15,666 bases of DNA from JANLSE01 sp038214135 (GTDB lineage Bacteria > Chloroflexota > Chloroflexia > Chloroflexales > Roseiflexaceae): assembly GCA_038214135.1 (NCBI GenBank), contig JBBQSD010000141.1, forward strand, positions 1-15,666, in the 5' to 3' direction. The position numbers and the translations under genes were made by a program. Below, in pieces: positions 13,849-15,666 of the stretch. The notes under the pieces are model-generated. The model saw only the letters and a program-made list of their open reading frames with translations. It was not told the origin of the DNA and made no database searches. Each line of letters opens with the position of its first letter. Position 1 is the stretch's first letter.

Positions 13849-14874
13849 ATGAGCGATTCAAACCGCAGGCGTCGACCTACCCAAGCCGATGTTGCCAAGC
13901 GTGCCGGTGTCTCACAGACAACCGTCTCATTGGTGCTGAACAACAGCGCCATGATGACGGTGCCAGAAGAGACCCGTCAGCGGGTGATCGCAGCAATGCA
14001 GGCACTCAGCTATATTCCCGACCGGACGGCACGTAGCCTGCGGACACGTAAAACCTACTCGATTGCCAGCATCATTCCAGATATTACCAACCCGTTTTAC
14101 CCAGCTTTCGAGCGCGGCATCCAGGATATTGCCGATCAGAGCGGCTATGATCTGATCACCTACAACACTGATGGTGTGCTGGAAAAAGAGCAGCGTTGTT
14201 TGCGCTCGCTACAGCAACGCCAGATCGACGGTATCGTTGCCGTGTTCTTTCATCTGACAGCTCGCGATTTGCTGCCGCTGCTTGAAAGCGGTATTGCGAT
14301 CGTCCGACTTGAGGCGGTACGGAAGCAGGCTGGTATCGAGCCGCTTGACAATGTCTTTGTTGATAATATCGCTGCGGCGCGCGTGGCAGCTGAATACCTG
14401 ATCGAGCGCGGGCACCGACGGATCGGAATCATTGCTGGACAACTCGGCCCTGGCCAAACACGCTTACTTGGCTATCAAGCCGGGCTAGCGGCCCATGGGT
14501 TCCCAGTCGATCAGAAGCTTATTCAGATCGGTGATTTCACAGTTCAGAGCGGCATCTCCTGTACAAACATGCTGTTGGCGGTCAACCCACGGCCAACAGC
14601 TATCCTGGCAGCGAACGATCTGATGGCGATGGGAGCACTTAGTGCAATTCACGCCGCTGGTTTGCATGTGCCCACAGATATCGCGGTAGTTGGGTTTGAT
14701 GACATTCAGTCAGCAGCGCTAGTAAGCCCACCGCTAACAACGATCAGCCTGTTCCAGGAGCAGATCGGCAGACGTGCTGCAGAAATGTTGCTTGAACGGC
14801 TCAGTGGCAGCGCGCCAGCCGGTGGGCGTAGCGAGGAGTTGCCAGCCACTCTGGTCGTTCGTGAGTCGGCCTGA
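13849..14874 (+). CDS. LacI-family transcriptional regulator
   Basis: This 341-residue protein is a full-length LacI/GalR regulator. The N-terminal helix-turn-helix is at about 11-31 (TQADVAKRAGVSQTTVSLVL) and the hinge helix region at ~50-65 (YIPDRTARSLRTRKT). The periplasmic-binding-protein-like effector domain has IASIIPDITNPFYPAFERGI, VFVDNIAAARVAAEYLIERG, AILAANDLMAMGALSAIHAA and the closing block DIAVVGFDDIQSAALVSPPL then TTI. These proteins repress sugar-uptake genes until a sugar or sugar-phosphate binds. The adjacent sugar-binding lipoprotein gene is the likely target. ATG 13849 has only a weak AGAG upstream, but the protein begins as the family does. Autoregulation is suggested by the palindrome and tandem repeat at its consensus promoter. 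Confidence 0.95.
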   Translation: MSDSNRRRRPTQADVAKRAGVSQTTVSLVLNNSAMMTVPEETRQRVIAAMQALSYIPDRTARSLRTRKTYSIASIIPDITNPFYPAFERGIQDIADQSGYDLITYNTDGVLEKEQRCLRSLQQRQIDGIVAVFFHLTARDLLPLLESGIAIVRLEAVRKQAGIEPLDNVFVDNIAAARVAAEYLIERGHRRIGIIAGQLGPGQTRLLGYQAGLAAHGFPVDQKLIQIGDFTVQSGISCTNMLLAVNPRPTAILAANDLMAMGALSAIHAAGLHVPTDIAVVGFDDIQSAALVSPPLTTISLFQEQIGRRAAEMLLERLSGSAPAGGRSEELPATLVVRESA

Positions 14875-14981
14875 TTAGTTGTTGCGTAGAGAGGAGGCAT
14901 ACACCGATTCCTAGCTATCGAAGGATATCGACCATCAACGTCGGGACTGATTCGTCAAAGGAGACCAAAGGAGGCACCCGA

Positions 14982-15666
14982 ATGCGAAAAATGATGACAC
15001 ATATACTGGCCAGATTACTGCTCCTGGCGCTGGCGCTGGCGTCCTGTGGCAGCCCTCCAGCTACCGTCGCACCGACAAATCCGCCCGAACAGACGGCCCC
15101 CACGACCATTGCGCCGACCAGTGCTGCAGCTCCAGGGACAGAAAAAGTCACGCTGAGCTTGTGGATCTTTGAGGGTGAAGAGGCATTTCTGCCGCGCCTT
15201 AAAGAAGCATTCGAGGCAAAGTACCCCAATATCGCGCTTGAGATCACCGAAATCCCTGAAGATCAGTATGTCACCAAGATTGACACCGCGCTAGCGGCCA
15301 ACGAACCACCCGACATTGGTTTCGTTTATGGTGGGCAACAGCGCTGGTTGAAGGCGAGTAAATTCCTACCGCTGGATGAACTCTTCAAGGAGAAGGGCAT
15401 TAAACCCGAGAATTACAACCAGAATGCAATGTCGCTCTACTGTGCCTATGAGGGCAAGAATTACTGCGTCGGCTCATACACTGGTGCAGTCCTGCTGTTT
15501 TACAACAAAGACATGTTTGATGCCGCCGGGATCAGCTACCCATCAGCATCCGAACCAATGACCGTCGAGCAGTATGCCGATCTAGCAAAGCGCCTGAGCA
15601 AGCCCAATGACGATATTGCCCAACGCGTATGGGGTGGTTCGGCAGGCAATACCTGGTGGTATATGG
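14982..15666 (+). CDS. ABC transporter sugar-binding lipoprotein (5' part)
   Basis: The frame is open from ATG 14982 to the window end (228 residues visible of a family usually ~420-450). A lipoprotein signal (MRKMMTHILARLLLLALALA then SCG) has its lipobox cysteine at residue 22, giving a membrane-tethered extracellular protein. A Pro/Thr-rich linker follows (PPATVAPTNPPEQTAPTTIA). The solute-binding family 1 fold then begins with VTLSLWIFEGEEAFLPRLKE and AFEAKYPNIALEI, VTKIDTALAANEPPDIGFVY and VLLFYNKDMFDAAGISYP, all typical of maltose/multiple-sugar binding proteins. AAAGGAGG (14967-14974) lies 7 nt before the ATG, a very strong RBS. The gene is 107 bp after the LacI-type regulator on the same strand; permease genes are expected further right, off-window. 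The sugar is unknown. Confidence 0.93.
   Translation, partial: MRKMMTHILARLLLLALALASCGSPPATVAPTNPPEQTAPTTIAPTSAAAPGTEKVTLSLWIFEGEEAFLPRLKEAFEAKYPNIALEITEIPEDQYVTKIDTALAANEPPDIGFVYGGQQRWLKASKFLPLDELFKEKGIKPENYNQNAMSLYCAYEGKNYCVGSYTGAVLLFYNKDMFDAAGISYPSASEPMTVEQYADLAKRLSKPNDDIAQRVWGGSAGNTWWYM

Noticed and set aside
1..15666. CRISPR array, tRNA, rRNA, riboswitch or prophage genes
   Set aside because: No regularly spaced repeats, no cloverleaf or rRNA-like sequence, no structural phage genes and no recognised riboswitch core were seen by reading.

Overview
The window looks like a chromosomal accessory region of a GC-rich filamentous bacterium, most likely a member of the Chloroflexota (Roseiflexus/Kouleothrix/Herpetosiphon-like). 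This is inferred from protein style: XRE-headed NTPase/TPR regulators, a hybrid histidine kinase without a partner gene, IS630/IS1182/Tn3-type remnants, and a LacI regulator followed by a sugar-binding lipoprotein. No rRNA, tRNA or CRISPR array was seen, so the placement is an inference. Base composition is patchy: the first ~6 kb and the Tn3/IS630 remnants are very GC-rich, whereas the toxin-antitoxin pair around 10.3-11.1 kb is clearly more AT-rich, which suggests a separate origin.

Layout. (1) 1-822: 3' end of a hybrid histidine kinase. (2) 823-1890: a decayed stretch with the tail of an IS3-family transposase and a frameshifted, truncated flavin-dependent monooxygenase, both on the minus strand. 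(3) 1892-4837: a tight plus-strand set, probably one operon: MarR regulator, classical SDR oxidoreductase, NAD(P)-binding NmrA/SDR-like protein, and a membrane-anchored beta-sandwich protein. A palindrome overlaps the promoter ahead of marR, and two mutually exclusive hairpins can form between marR and the SDR gene. (4) 4838-6134: a truncated XRE-regulator head fused to a hydrophobic tail (minus), then a metallo-beta-lactamase-fold hydrolase whose C-terminus is frameshifted. (5) 6135-8642: a transposon graveyard with pieces of IS630, IS1182 and Tn3-family transposases, all truncated. (6) 8643-10350: a GYD-domain gene bracketed by two closely related 18-20 bp palindromes, an orphan 5' end of an XRE regulator with promoter, RBS and start still in place, and a small gene that appears broken by two compensating frameshifts. 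(7) 10381-11083: an AbrB/PIN (VapBC-type) toxin-antitoxin pair. (8) 11231-13636: a large NTPase/TPR regulator (minus) that has lost its P-loop, with a small inverted-repeat element at the break. (9) 13772-15666: a consensus promoter with a palindrome and a tandem repeat, a LacI-family regulator, and the start of an ABC sugar-binding lipoprotein gene that runs off the window.

Functionally, the two coherent units are the MarR-controlled redox operon and the LacI/ABC sugar-uptake locus, separated by a zone of insertion and decay. I found no convincing new multi-gene system. The most informative unexplained signals are DNA-level: the paired CCATGG-centred palindromes, the repeat at the broken NTPase gene, the architecture of the lacI-type promoter, and the 34-bp perfect palindrome inside the IS630 remnant.
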